This document shows positions 22,901 through 37,900 of a stretch of DNA of 49,761 nt, piece by piece. Numbering within the stretch: the first letter of the stretch is position 1; each line of letters begins with the position of its first letter. Under the pieces are notes generated by a model. It had not been told where the DNA came from. It ran no database searches and was given only the letters and a program-made list of their open reading frames with translations. A program made the translations under genes and the position numbers. Source of the stretch: Reticulitermes lucifugus (Eukaryota > Arthropoda > Insecta > Blattodea > Rhinotermitidae); assembly GCA_026260175.1 (NCBI GenBank), contig JAKCWW010000305.1, positions 63,830 through 113,590 on the forward strand. The letters run 5' to 3'.

Positions 22901-25900
22901 CTAGTTACACAAGTCTAACCAATAAACTGCTCACCTCAGGTTTATGAACATGTTCATCAACAAGGGCCTGAATTCTGTTTCCCAGTGCTGGATTAAGACA
23001 AACATAGAACTTGGAGGCTGCTACCACACATGTTACATGTGCACGAATAATCTGCCCTGGTAGTAGGCTCAGGTCTAGAAACATCTCACCTGAAAGTAAC
23101 ATGGGTGTGAAACTTGGTCTTAGGTTCTACATGAAAAATGTATATTATAGGCATTGCTGAAGAGAATATTTGGACCTACAACAAAGGACAAAACAAAGAA
23201 CAGGCAAAATTACAAAATAAACAGCTTTATAATTGTTCTGCTCACCTAACTGCATTAAGGTAATTAAATCATAAAGACGTGCCAGAAACAAGAAATGATA
23301 CAAACAGAAGAATCCTAGCTATAGGGAAAGTAAGACTAATATAAATATTACAAAGACAGATTGTTCGAAGATATGCACTGTACTGAACCTGGATGTACAC
23401 CAGAATACAGATAAGAATGAACTTTGGACTTATACATGCACGTACATACCATGTATCTTACAGACTCTCTTTTCAGAAAAATGAGTTACCGATTGCTGAA
23501 GACTCCTACTCAACACGACCTTCAGCAATACATAGTATGGAGACAAATAATCTACTGTTTTCAAAGCTAATGAATATTCAAAAAATTACAATAAACTTGT
23601 CTATTTGCCCTGTATTTAATTAAATACATACAGTATTAAAAGATTATGAAAGTAAGCACACAACTTAATGTGAACTATATGTACATGTTATGTACCCACA
23701 TTTTTGTATGCAACATTCTAAGAAATTTGATAAAATTCACTGTATGCTACAGCTGACTGGGGCCCTACTGAACTTACATGGCCAAACACATTAACCTGAT
23801 TTATATGTAGACTGCTTACACTAAATTTAGTCCGAATCTGCTAAATAATTTTGAAGATGAAACTTATGGGTAGATAACCAATGTCTCCCGCTACTGAATT
23901 CATGCTTTGCATTACATGCAATGGACAACAATCAAATTATCATGTTCAATGTCTCCACTCTAACAGCAGAGTGCTGTAATATAACTTTCTTAAATACTCT
24001 CATTGTTCAAGCGAACTTACTAACATGTAACACCTAAGAAACCCAAAGGATTTCTTCCACTTACCATCAAGTTTCTTCCTTCATCATGCTCCTGCTGTTC
24101 TAATGTATGCTACCTGTGACATTTGTTGCATTCCAACTAAGCCACATTTGTAAAACACACTTAGTTCAAACTTGGCACAAGAAAATAAATGAGTTCAGGC
24201 ATAATGAAGAGGTTAATTTCAGAAAATGGATAATTCTGAATGCTTCCTTTGTTCATGGAGGTAAGAAAAGGGTGAAGATAGTGCCCATCACAACAAACAA
24301 GATATGCGACTAAGGGATGTTAATATGATAATGTACATGCATAACTTTATGGTCATTCTGTACTTATAAGACAAAGAATAAGTTACAAGGTCTGATGCCA
24401 AATACAACACTTCATTCCTCTGCCTGCAATTTACAAATGGCCAATCCAGTATTTAGAAAATATTATACATCTCACACGTTTTTGTTTGCAATGGCACGAC
24501 CCATATTCAGTGAAATTTTTAGCTTCTTTTTTCTCACAGTAGGTTGAATGTAGTTATACTTCTTCCATACAATGGTGGTCAAAGAAATCCATAGTTCATT
24601 CAGACAAAAATCTTTTAAATTCTGTTTCGATAATCATGATTTATACTTTCTTACTGTTACCAGTACTCACTAAATATTAGGCTGCATCTTGTTGCAGCAA
24701 ATTCTCATACAGCCTAATACATTCCAAAAAATTATTTAGACCTCATAGCTTAAAATGGGAAAAACTAGGTTTACTAGATCAACATATTGAGTATGCCACT
24801 GCAGACAATACCACCTTTTACTTTTTAACTTTATAATATATAAGATGGATTCTGAGTAGAACTGCTGAAACTACAGACATTCTGTTGATTTCCGCAGTAG
24901 GTTGATACTGCCATCTCTGCACTATTCTATAAGTAAATCAAGTATTTCCATACAAAACAACAAATATGTACATTTCGTCACGCAACAGCAAATCTACCAT
25001 CTCAGGCTGAGGGTGAGATCAGACAGCATGCATCAAAATGTGACTACACGCTCACACATACTACATTTTTAGTCTGCGATTTGTCTGGACAGTTAACATT
25101 AATCCAGTACACATTGTGACAGTGGTGCCATTACAGCAAGTAGTCTCTAAACACTGCACAGATATGTATAAATAAGAAGCAATCTACTTCAGCATTTCAG
25201 TATCAGTCATACGATCTGACACATGGCTTATATGCGGGCGGGCGGAGGGACAAACACACACGCGCCTGCATGCACGCACATGCGTGTATGTGCATGTGCA
25301 TCATGCAATGTATATATGAGCAAATATGTATTACCATACTACCAACAAATGGTCTAAACTTGACTAATACCATATGTTGATAATAATGAAAGATAAAAAA
25401 CAAAAGATAAAAAAACAGCATGTACACAATTTTTTGAGACAACAAAAAACTGGCCTTAAATTTACAAGCCACAAAATTAAAAAAAAGCAACAGTCAAAAT
25501 ACTGTACAGCAGCTAGTAAATACTTCCAAATCAAAAGCCCAAAAAAATAGTGTTAGAAATGTTACTGTAGGTACATTTGTAATTCTTTGAATATCTCACT
25601 TCACTTATTTAAAAAATAAAAAAATAGAGAGAGGGAGAGAGAGAGGGAGGGAGAGAGAGAGAAGTCAAATGATGTGGCAATGCTATCCCAAGCCAGTGCT
25701 TAAAATACTCCAACAGTTACAACACCAAGACTGTAACAAAAGCTGGACATTTCTAAAGCATCCATTACCACACTTCACTTCAAATCCCTATGGTCATTGG
25801 TGCCATTATCATGTTCAGCTCATAAGTTCACTCAGTTGCTATGTTAGTATTACTGCTTGTAGGACACTGTAAAGTACAAATGTGACAGTGTCCACTGAGC

Positions 25901-28900
25901 AGATATTTCCACCAAGATTATCAAAAATTGATCATGTGGCCCAAATTTAGGAGGGGAGGATAGCAGACACATTGATACCATAAATCTGTCTTTTGTAACA
26001 TAATGAAAAAAAAGTGCAGTTGTTCCTTACTCTTAACCTTTAGCCACTACCCACCCTTTATAGAGGATGCCAGTACCACTACCACCCAATAACATTTCAT
26101 ATTTTCAGTCAACAAATATGTTTACTGAATTTTTTAGACATGCTGCAAAATCTCCGTTTTTTTCCACAGAATGCCATGTATTTCATAATGTTATCTTTTT
26201 TGGTTCATAAAATATTCATATTTTACATAAAGGTTGCACTAAAATTTAAATGTCCAGCTCTGGTGCCAAAAGGTTAATTAAGCAGCACACCTCAGCAACT
26301 TACAAAACCGAAAGTTTGATTTCATGCCTTACAAATGGGACACAAGGTGCTGGTTTAAATGGAACAAAAGGCTGCATAAGTCCCAAAACCAGTAGACACA
26401 GTGGTGAAGAGAAAAATTCCTATCCTGCCAGGAATCGACAACGGGCACCCAGCCCATAATCTGAGCTGTCCCGACTCATAAGCACAGCAGGCTACAAGCA
26501 AATGGTGAAGTGTAAGTACTCACTGGTATCTGCAGTCTTCGTGGTCTCGGAATGTACTACTTGAGTTACAACAAGTCCGTCTTCCACAAGTTGGTCCACG
26601 ATGTTCTTCCCTTCTTCTGATATCAGAGACACATTGTATTTACCTTGTTCACAATCATGGAATGTGCAAGAGAACATTTCTGTTTTGAAATGTTTATCAG
26701 CTCCCATGTCTCCTCTGGACCACTGTGAACCCACAGCCTTCACCCCCCTCAAGCAACATGGTAGAGCTTGCTTTGGTAAGGCCATGAACCTTGCCTCCAT
26801 TTCCCACACACTGCTTCTCATTACCATATCACAATTACCATAATCAACGAACTGTACAACAAGAGATGAAGAGTCTGGAATTTCCTTTACTTCTGCACGA
26901 TACAGGACACCATCTGACAAAAACTTTGCAATCACAGGACAACCAATTTGGACAGAAGACGTAAGCGGAGGTTTGCTGCAATATGCAGCCTGAATTGCAT
27001 TCATCATGTCATTTATTGCCGACTGTGATGTCAGCATCTGACAATAAAACTGTTCTGGATTAATAAACCATGTCACTCTGACCTTCTCTTCTGTTGCTGG
27101 TGCCACCATTTGAACACAATATTTCTGATCTGGCAAAACCAATTCACAGCTCTGACCCTCCCCAGCTTTAGATACTACAGCCTGTACTTCTTCTATTCTT
27201 GCACCAAACTGCTCATTGATGTTAATTCCAGTTTCAGTGTCCTTCAACACTATTTCATATACCCCATTCAATCTGTTGATAACATGTGCCTGTAGTTCCT
27301 TTCCTTCTGTCAGATTGGTGAATTTAATGATTTCTTCCTGTGACCAAGAACCATCATGCTGGGGTTTAGCTGCTAGTAACCTGCACATTAGTCCTTGAAT
27401 AGGAAGGCCCATGAATTCAGAGGAAATCTCCTTTATCTCATCCAAAGGCACATCCTCTTTGTTACCATAATCACAAAACAGGACAACTGCAGATTCACTA
27501 GTCACACTTTCTATAATGCCACGATACATAATGCCATCCTCAGAATAGTGAGCCACACAAGCAGTGCCAGTTTTCAAATTTGCAATGGGCACAGAGCTGC
27601 CACCACCAGTACCATAAAATGAAGCAATGCCTTCCATCACAGAAGTCAACTTTGAACTTTCAGAAGTAACCTGATGGAAAAACAAAAAATGCGCAATAAA
27701 AAAAGACCAGTAATAACACTACACAAAATTAAGAAGCCTGCAGACAAGATGTTGTATCCACAATATTTTGTGGATTTGCTCAGTCCCATCATGCAAATTC
27801 TGAAATATCATAAAGTAACTAACAATCACTTCTTCTTAGATCCTTCCCAATTCATTCATCATAATCAGCCAGTCAATTTACACTGACTTATATAATCTAT
27901 ACAGCTGACAAAGTCTTGTTAAATAAATAAATTAATAAATAAACAAAAAACAAGCAACAAAACACACAATCAGAGAACTCAGGTTTAACATTTAACCTCT
28001 TTCATGAAAAGTACAAGATATCTCAGGGTATCCAACATCCAGAGCAGTGCTTATCATTCTATCCATAGTTATTTTCAGTTCATTAAGATGACTTATAATC
28101 TCATGTGTAGTAGTAGACTTTGTACTTGTTCAATACTGCTAAAAATCAACATGACCCACTAATGTTACATGCATGTCTCTCACATCATATTTTAACAAAC
28201 CTGCTTAACAGTTTATGACAAATGTGACACAAAGTTACAGCCTTTAGTTTATAGGACTTACGTAACTTTCAGAAAAAATTAAGCCACATGGTGCTATATC
28301 TACAGAATATTGAGGGTGTTGAACAAATTATATCATTTGAAGTCAAAAATTCAAGCACACACAAAGCAAAATGAGCAAACTACTGCTGTGTTGTGATGGA
28401 CAAACCAATCACTGCTGCGCCACTTTTCAGGAGACTCCCCCACCTTACACCTAACTCACAGCCAGTGACATGTCTACCTTCATGATCAAGTTCCTTCATT
28501 TGCACTAGATTTTCATCTTTTCAGCTCTACTCCTTGTTTATTCTCAAAAGCCAAGTTTTTAGTACTTCACAGGTTCATGTAACAGTTCTCCCTACTCTGT
28601 AGCAGAACATGATGCATGTGCACCAGTCTTCAAAAAGTGCCATTCTCTGCTAAAATGCACAATGCACAGCGCACGACACACACCCACATGTAACATGTGA
28701 TGCACGCTGCAACTCTGAAATGTTACTCAACTGGTTCTTCTTTACATCTTCCCAGCAGAAGAGTTTGTCTGAAAGGGAGTTGTACCAAGTTTCTGTCAGT
28801 CCAGAAACTGACTGATCACACAACATATTAACTAGGGCCATTCTCACCTGAACACAAAATTCCTCTGGGCTTGCCAAGAACACCACCTCCACTAGCTTCA

Positions 28901-31900
28901 TGTCTCCAATTTGAACTGGTGATTCAGGAATAGTAACTGCTGATTCATTATCATTAACATCCCACTCCTGAGTGGCAGCCTGCAAACTACCTCCCCACAC
29001 CTCTGTCTCCTCACTCTGAATATAAACAGATAAAGCAAAATAATGAACATCCATAAGAAGTTACCACTACATCAGAGATAAGACCTCCATACATTCCAGT
29101 CTCAGCACGGTGAGTAGGACTCCAGGCTGGTCTGGACAGTGTTGCAGAACGAAGAATCCTGTCCCTATTGCCAAACAAACCTCACACATCCAGCATGCAG
29201 GCAGCTACTTTACTGGCTAATGAACAGATATAAACCTCACACATCCAGCACACAGGCAGTCACTTTACTGGCTGATATATACTGGATAATGAAGAGATAG
29301 ACCATGAACAATAACAATGGACAGTGGGATGGAATTTAAAAAAAAAGTTTCATTGGTACATATTAACATATCTTAAAACTTAAACATTTGGAAAGAAAAA
29401 TAAGGTTACATTAAAGTATGATTCACAAACAGTAATGTCATTCACTTTCCAAAACTCTTACCTGTCCTGCTATAAAACAGTTCGATTATTAACAGAGTTA
29501 TGAAACAGAACTTTTACATCTTTGTAAGGGCCTTCCTAAGCTTCTTCTTTCTCTGAGTTTATATTTTATACTTTTGGAGATCCCACACAGCTCATCTTTC
29601 AAAATATACCTTCCAGTTCCTTCTATAGTGTCATATACAATCAGTCGCTGATGAAATTTTTTATTCTGTTACTTCTCTGGTTGATGCCAAAATGTTGCTT
29701 AGCTTTAATACTGCTTTTGAGACAGCAAGAACTGTAGAAATAATTACATAAACAAGAACGTTGAACTTTCTAAAATACTATGAAACAAATGCAACACATT
29801 CACTTCACCAGTCATACTGTGTAGTTGTGAAATGTTCTTCTTAATGAGTGAGTGAGCATGAGTTTAGAGGTGCATCAGCATCAAAGGCTGCATGCATGAC
29901 TTGGTTAGAGGAACGAAAATTCAAGTACACTGACCCCCCCACTAGTAATGGATTTCGTGCACCTGCAGTTTTATATTTCTGCCCATTTTCTGGTCTCAAA
30001 TATCAGTGGTTTCTAACTTGCATGCACAAAGAAAAAATGTGGTTTCAACACCAACAGATAACCATTTATTGGAGGCAGAAATACAATGGCATTTGAAACC
30101 AGCTCTCTAGCTTCCAGATTACTAATGTGGTGCATCTTTTTGTGATTTTATGTCTATGTGTAATGAAGGAAAATACAAGCAGCAACTTGGGCTTCGTTCA
30201 GTGTTAACAGTGGTTGAATTTCCCCTAACCCCCAATTTCTTGTAATTTTTTGGTCTTTCCAACTGCATCGTTTATTAGGATGTCATCCCATAGTTGGCAA
30301 GGGATTGCTCTACTTGAAAGCATTGAAGAAAACTAAGTGAATTTAAAGATGAAGAAGAAAAAAAATTAGGGGAGAAAAAAATAAAATTAGGAATAGAGTA
30401 AATTAAACAAACAACACCGTGCTTTGTATTTTCTCTGCTATTGTTGGAATGTCAAATGTGAGGTTTACCATGGGCTGTACGCCTAATTCAGGTATGGCAA
30501 ACAAAACGTGTATAAAGGACTTTAATGGGAAAACTTCCTACAGACTTGACACTTGGATAGGCAATAGAAGAAAAATATGAAAACAGACCTGACAGAAACA
30601 GGTTTTGGGGATGTGAACTGAACTGGTTCAGGACAGGTTACCAGGCTTTGAAATTTGTGATGCTGAACTTTTCATTCATCCCAAAAAGAAAGTAGGTATT
30701 TAGACGTCACCAATAAAGTCTACAGTATCTTACCTTATTCTGGTTGTTCTTCTGGATACTGAACTCTTTCCCTGACTGTTCATGATTACCTGTACGAAAC
30801 ACAATTTTTAATTACAAGCATGAAACATAACACAACTTTCAGCACACAATTCTATGCAAAGTGCATGTTCTTCACTGCACACATCTAATTTCACAAAAAT
30901 ATCTTCCTTCTTCAGGCTCTACAAAACTTAAATACCATTTGCAATAGTTATGGCTTCTACATACACTCTGCTCTGTAGCACATGTTTAACCATTACCAGC
31001 CAAAAGGTAACAGCATTTCCTGTTACATGTATTCCTTAATGACTGAAAGGAAATACACAGTCCTGTTATGTCATGACTTAATATTTTTTACATTTCTAAG
31101 TACAGAAGTTTTATTTAGTATTTTGGTCTAAAATGGTCAAATGCTCCAGCTTCACAGCAGTTTACAGGAATAAGTACTCATATGATTCTTGTACAGTTAT
31201 GTCACGCAATGGAGACTGTCCTTTGTCCAATGTGTGCAAGTACAGGTGATAACACGTGTATATGCTTGTCAGTTCCACCAACAGTTGCACTATTTCAGGG
31301 AACAAGCACATACAAATGTTGAGTGGATTATATAGTCTTTTGTAATATGGGGTGCCTCATTTTGTTGTAACCCACAAGGACCCCCTGTAAATGTAACGAT
31401 TACAAGTGCAGATGGTCAAGAGCGCATGCTGTCTGTCTACTGTATGTAGTCTGTATCAGCAGCATGTTCTTGCTGCCACTCTCAGCATAAAGTTCTTCTG
31501 CCATATCTTGCTCTGCAAGTTTTTCCTTTGCAGCCATCCTTATGTCATGCACTTGGAAGGAATGAAACTACTGTAACTATGTTTCATGTCTAAACCTTTA
31601 AAATGTACATATGAACTCTGGTTTGTTGTGCTTGGTCGGTCAATAACATACTGCACAGGTGGGACAGGAAACCAAATTGCAGAGTATAAGATGGACAAAA
31701 AAATAAAATTATAGCTAATAAAAACACGGGACAGACGAGCAGTGTGTTAAATCAGTTTTGCCTGAGGATGGAGATGGAGCCAGTCCCCGAAACGTTGTAT
31801 TTAAACCAGTTAACTTGGCTGATCGCCCGAGAAGACTATATTGAATAAGTATCTTATGTTAACAACAATAGGAGAATTCACTATAGTCCCTTTTTGCACC

Positions 31901-34900
31901 AAGCAGCCAAGAATTAACTGTGCAGGAATGGTACACATTGTTTCTGCCTTGCCTTTTACTGAGACATGAAACATTTTATCTGACAAATTTTTAAGCTGTT
32001 AAATCTTATACCAATGTTTCAAATGAGATACTTACTGTTTAACGTACACAGTAGATTGAAGGGCATATTTTTGCCTTTTTGATAGTAGAAGGGAATCTTT
32101 ACTTTTAGCACAAAAAAAAATGTAACATAATCATTCTATATACATGTGGGTTCAAGAGACTGTATAGTCACAGCAAAGGGAACTGGTCAAGATGCCTGGC
32201 ACTACTATGAATAACAAACCAGTGTCACCATACCCCATGGCTTATGGCCTCCTCTTGACCCTGCAATGTCATCATCTGCCCTGTTGCCTCTCCATTTGGT
32301 AGAACTGTCACCTATGCCACCTCTCCTCTGAGAATTATCATTATCACCCCGCCATCTGTTTCTTCTTTCGCCATTATCTTCACGATTGTTCCATTTCCTA
32401 TGGTGCCCTCCACCTTCATCTGTGTTCCGACCACCTCCATACCGACTACCACCTTCTTCGTCTCGAATGAATGTCTTCTTCTTTGTATCTAAACCACCTC
32501 TGCCTTAAAAATAATACAACACTCCATCACTCTCAAAGACAGATGATGTTCCATGTAAACTAACCTCAAGGTAAGGCAGACAGCACAGGGCAGGAGAACT
32601 TGTGGGAATGATGGGACTTTATACAGGTAACATGAGTAATTAACATATGTTCAACAGAACCCCTTACTACAGTTATGTAACAGTACAGTGGATGATCACA
32701 CAGAGGTATAAATGTATGCTAGAAGAAAGTGAAATGAGCCCAGAGAAATATAAATGTAAGACTGTTACCGCTTCAAATCTGCACACAAGAATTTTTGGAA
32801 GCCTTTTCTGCTAATTTCGAAATTATAATATACCAATTAAGTCTAAGTCCCAAGACACTTATTTGAGTCTTTCACTTTCTTATCTCAGAACTCTGCTGAG
32901 TGTGGGAAGATCCTGAGTAATGTTTTACATCAGAATCATCATCATAACAACATAATCACAATTATTACCTACACTGTTGTCATCAGCATTGTTGCTGCTG
33001 CTGTTTTTCTTACCACCATCATTATTGCCGCTGCTGCTGCCATCACCTTCACCACCACAACTTAACTGATATGTTTTGGTACAATGATTGTCTTAAATTT
33101 AAGTGGATAATAATCTGAACAGAAATAACCATGGGAGTAACACAAAGGTGTGTTCCCTGAGCTTATTTCATATATTCGTAAGAGAATTAAATTCCAAGGA
33201 TAATCTTAAGTATATGGCAGCATGATAATATACCAAATTATGTTTTGTAGATGACCAGATAATCCAAAACATGAAACATCTATTACAGAGACCTCTACAT
33301 CAATTAACCAAAAGACAAAAGTATATAATCTAAAGATACAATGGTGATGGTGGTTGTGGTAATTATAACTGTTGTTGTTGAGAATGACCATTCATAACAG
33401 ACCAGACATCTTTCTTTTTTATCTGGGCTGTGATACAACATATGATCAAGACGATGCAAATAAAAAACGATCACAGGTTCAAAAACACGTGGCATTAGAA
33501 TAAGAAATTTACAGGGGAAAACTGAAAAGGAAAAGCAACTAAAACTTTACAACACAACAGCAGTGGGTACTGAAGAAGAAAGACACAACCAACAATCAAT
33601 CTACCAGAACGAAATATTTAAGATCAGTCAACTAATGCACAAAAATGGATAGGATTAGAAACAACAAAATATGAAAATAATTAGAAATGTAGTCAGCAGC
33701 ATATAAAATGAAGGAATACAATGGAGCCCAGTAGTTAGAACATTTGCAAAGTATGGATAAAATGAGAATGCCGAACAAGCAGTCTTTTATATGCGAGGTG
33801 AAAGACATATTTGTGATCTAAGAGAGACATGGAAAGATGAACTGATAAAAATGACAACTATGAGCATAATAAGCTGACCTGATTTGAAATGAAAATTTCA
33901 AATGCAATCAGAGGTTACTGCCTGCACATTCTCCATATAACACTAGCAAAAACTCAAATACTGGAATAAAGCACAACCAGACAGAATAACTGGTGTAAGT
34001 CAAACTTAAAAGCAATATGCAGTACACTGTGGTCATACGAAACACACAAGAAATATATTACACTTATTGAACTTAAAACTTCCCTGCACACTAACATCCA
34101 CGGACAGCAAAACCTTTTTGAGCCTTTATGGCATGTAATGAAAAACATATTATATTCTTTATACTGATAAATTCTTTGACAGTGACCCAGGCCATCATCT
34201 AGAATTAGAACAGGATCATGAGTGTTTAAACTGGTGAACAGCATTTTTAAGACCCTTGATGCAGACAGAATAACAATCCTTTGAGTTTAACTTTAAAACA
34301 GCAATACTTCAGAAGAAAGGGTATTAGACATGACATTTTTATTCTTCTCTGTCACTTCTGTATGGAACATTCTTTCTCCCATACATATTTAGTCAATCAC
34401 ACTCACAATACACACAGGCCTTCATGTCTGACTGTAACCAACATCGGAATATATAAAACAAAATTCTAGTAACAAATCCCTATATTATTAAAATCCATTT
34501 AGCAGTGGAGTTGTTAGACACAAACAGAGCTTTCTTTTGCAACTTTTCACTGTGAAAACATCAGACACACTACTCTTTCTTAAATACTGCTCAGAAAAAC
34601 AATACAAATCATCAAACTGAACTACCTGATTCACTGCCAACAAAACCAACTGGCCAGGATTTCCCTTGTCTTTCATCATTTCCTCGTGAATTCCACTTCT
34701 CACTCCTGCTCCTTCCTCCATCACCATGACCACCCCACTTTCCTTTGGCACCCCTCTCTCCATTCTCTTCCTTCCAGCTGGCATGGTCTTTGTTTTGCCA
34801 TGGCTTACCACCACCACCACTGCCATCTTTGTCCCGTGATCTCCATTCACTCATGTTCTCACCTGACCTGCTACCAACATTCACAAAGGTGGTTTCATGC

Positions 34901-37900
34901 AAGAAAGTGCACTTGGTTATGTGAAAACATGGACATACAGGTTCAATCCCCAATTCTTTGTGGACCCAACCTTAGTGTTGATACACTGCACTATTTGCAT
35001 TTACAGTAAAAGTTGCAATATCCACCACCTCCGGAACCAAAGGGTTGCTGGAAATCATAATTTTCCGGATATTAGAATGTTATACCTCATGTGTATCTTA
35101 GTGTACCTAGCAAACTTGTGACACACCTATTTCATTTGTCACTTTATATCCTGTCTGTTTTCCCTGCTACACTTCCTATCCCCTTTTCACTACCACTTAT
35201 GCACTGTGTGTGTGTGTGTAGTGTAGTGTAGTGTAAAGACAGAGGGAAAGAAAAAGAAGAGGAAAATGAAACCAACATCATACCAACAGTGAAATGTAAT
35301 GTAATTTCCAGTTAATGGAGCTTTCCTGATCAACCAGTGCTGGATATTGCAGCTTTTACTGTACTTCCCTATAGCATTTGTATTTGAACTACCTCCATAA
35401 TTTGCACGACTACTTAAAATATTCTGTCAAGATGAAAAAGTCTCCAATGACATAATCTCACTGTTTCAGAAAAACCGACCCCTTGGTATCCATAATGCTT
35501 GTGTCTGTAGCTGAATCAGAGAAGCAGACAAACACAAAAGCTTACTGATTGATAGGTTCTGAAGCAGTAACTCTAAACTAATACAGGACATATATATATA
35601 TATAAGACAAACTTCACAACCCAGCTATTTAAGCATTAAGTGAATTTGGCTAAAAAAAAAAAAACTAAATAATACTGACACTGAAATATATTCCAAAGGT
35701 ATTTTTCTTACAGTACATAGTACACATGGGGCGCGTGGTGGCGCAGTTGGTTGAGGCACTATGCTACAAACCGGAACGTCGCGGGTTCGATTCCCGATGN
35801 NNNNNNNNNNNNNNNNNNNNNNNNNNNNNNNNNNNNNNNNNNNNNNNNNNNNNNNNNNNNNNNNNNNNNNNNNNNNNNNNNNNNNNNNNNNNNNNNNNNN
35901 NNNNNNNNNNNNNNNNNNNNNNNNNNNNNNNNNNNNNNNNNNNNNNNNNNNNNNNNNNNNNNNNNNNNNNNNNNNNNNNNNNNNNNNNNTCAACCTCCTG
36001 GAACCCTAAGGGTCTGTCCAGGCCTGTAATGGGATTGCTTTACCTTTACATAGTACACACAATATTTAAGCTAAAAATATTTACACTTAGAACTGACAAT
36101 TACTTGCATACATATTGCAGGAGAATTTTGTTTGTTCATGGTACTTAATATGACATTAATGTAACAAGATCAAGTTGGCCAGCAGTGCTTATTTCAACAC
36201 CTGTGTCAACAATTTTCTGTGTGTGATCTTGATCATTTTTGGCTGCTAGAACTGTTTTTCCCTCCATAGCTTACAGTGAAGTAACATTATTCTGGCTGCT
36301 GAGATGCTGGGTTTGAGAGATGTTACATTTCTGAATTGTGATAATGCTAATTTAAAAGTAGTTTTTACATTTTAGAGTAGTGTTCAGCAGAGTTCAAACA
36401 GACCAGGGCGTACAGTGATATTTATGAACATAAACAATGTGTTAGTAGTTTCTGTTTAAACAGATGTAAATATCTGCATAATTTCACTTAGTAAAATACA
36501 GAAAAGGAGCATGCCAATGACAGAAATGTATGAAAAGTGATTTGGTGAGCCTTGAATGCATAATTGATTGTTAGTAAACAACATTTCAATTCATGAGTAC
36601 TAGTGATGAAAAAACTGTAAGTGCATTACCAAATTCATTGGGAATTTTTAACAAGTTGTGCCCTAGCACGACCGTAGCACACACACACACACACACAAAC
36701 CACAGTAGGTGGACTGAAAAATATTTCTGTATTTGTATTAAAGTGGCATCACAAAATTATACATGTATGAGACCTGGAAGACACCTTACTGTTTTCAACA
36801 GAATAATCATTGTCTCCATTGTCTCCATTTGTCATAGCATTTCATTCAGGGTAAAAACTCTGTTAGCTGCTGCAATCTAGGAGAACTGGAATTACATGAA
36901 GAGGTTCTGCTTGCTTTAAGAAGGCAGTGGTTGAAAAATCTTTATGTATATGCAGGATGCTCTGACTTTTCTATTACAGAGAATTTAAAGAGCCATGGGA
37001 ATTAGAACAGTGGGAGAAAGTACTGCTGTCAGAATAAAAACAGTTACTGGGTTAAGGTACTTGGTTCTCCTGCAGCAAATTAATATAATCAATATACAGA
37101 ACCCAATTGAGGTCAACCTTTATCCCTCCAGCCTCAACATTATGATATTCTTGTTCAGAGTATTTCACAGCCTGTGAAATAGCAGCTTCTTCCTTAGATC
37201 ATTAGTGCACAGGATCACAAACAATGCTCTATATAGAGAAACTGTCTGGGAGTGTGATAAATTAAACACAAATACTGTTTCGTGTTCAAATAGCTATGAA
37301 TGAATAAAAAAGAGACCTCCAGAGTTCTATAGAAAATAAATTATTAGTGCAGGATAATACCGTATCTTTGAAGGGTCAGGTTAACAGTACAGACCACCAT
37401 ATCTATTTACACATGTATGTAATGGCACCTCAGCAACTGTATAATACAAATCACATGCCTGATAAAATGTACTGTGCATATACAGCAGTTATGTTAATGT
37501 ACACATACATAACCATAAAACAACATGACAAGACACTATAAAGCATGAGCAAAATAAGCCACAGAAACAAAGTACAAAACAGGGCAACACATTCTGAATA
37601 ACAAGCCATTTGCATTTTCAAGTTACCATGGCTTTCTCTGAGAATAACGCCAGCTCAATCCCTTTCGAGAGGGAAGTTCTTCTCTGCAATAGGGCTGGGA
37701 CCTACAGAGGAGAACACATCAGGTACGTCACAATAATGAGCTGTAACAATCGTTCCTAGACTCCTTCTTTTTTAAATTATGGTATTTCCATAGACAAACG
37801 TCTACAATGGCAGATTTCATTGCGAACACCAAACCTGAAAGTGTTTTTCTGTTAAAATTACACACCCGAAAACTGATTCCATCCCAAGCAACACTTCAGG

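Noticed and set aside
35739-35799. Possible tRNA gene
   Set aside because: A and B boxes are present, but 13-bp target duplications and the tail show it is a SINE head.
35726-36148. Plus-strand frames spanning the N gap (VVAQLVEALCYKPERRGFDS)
   Set aside because: This is the translation of a tRNA-derived SINE head, common in predicted insect proteins, joined to N codons; not a gene.
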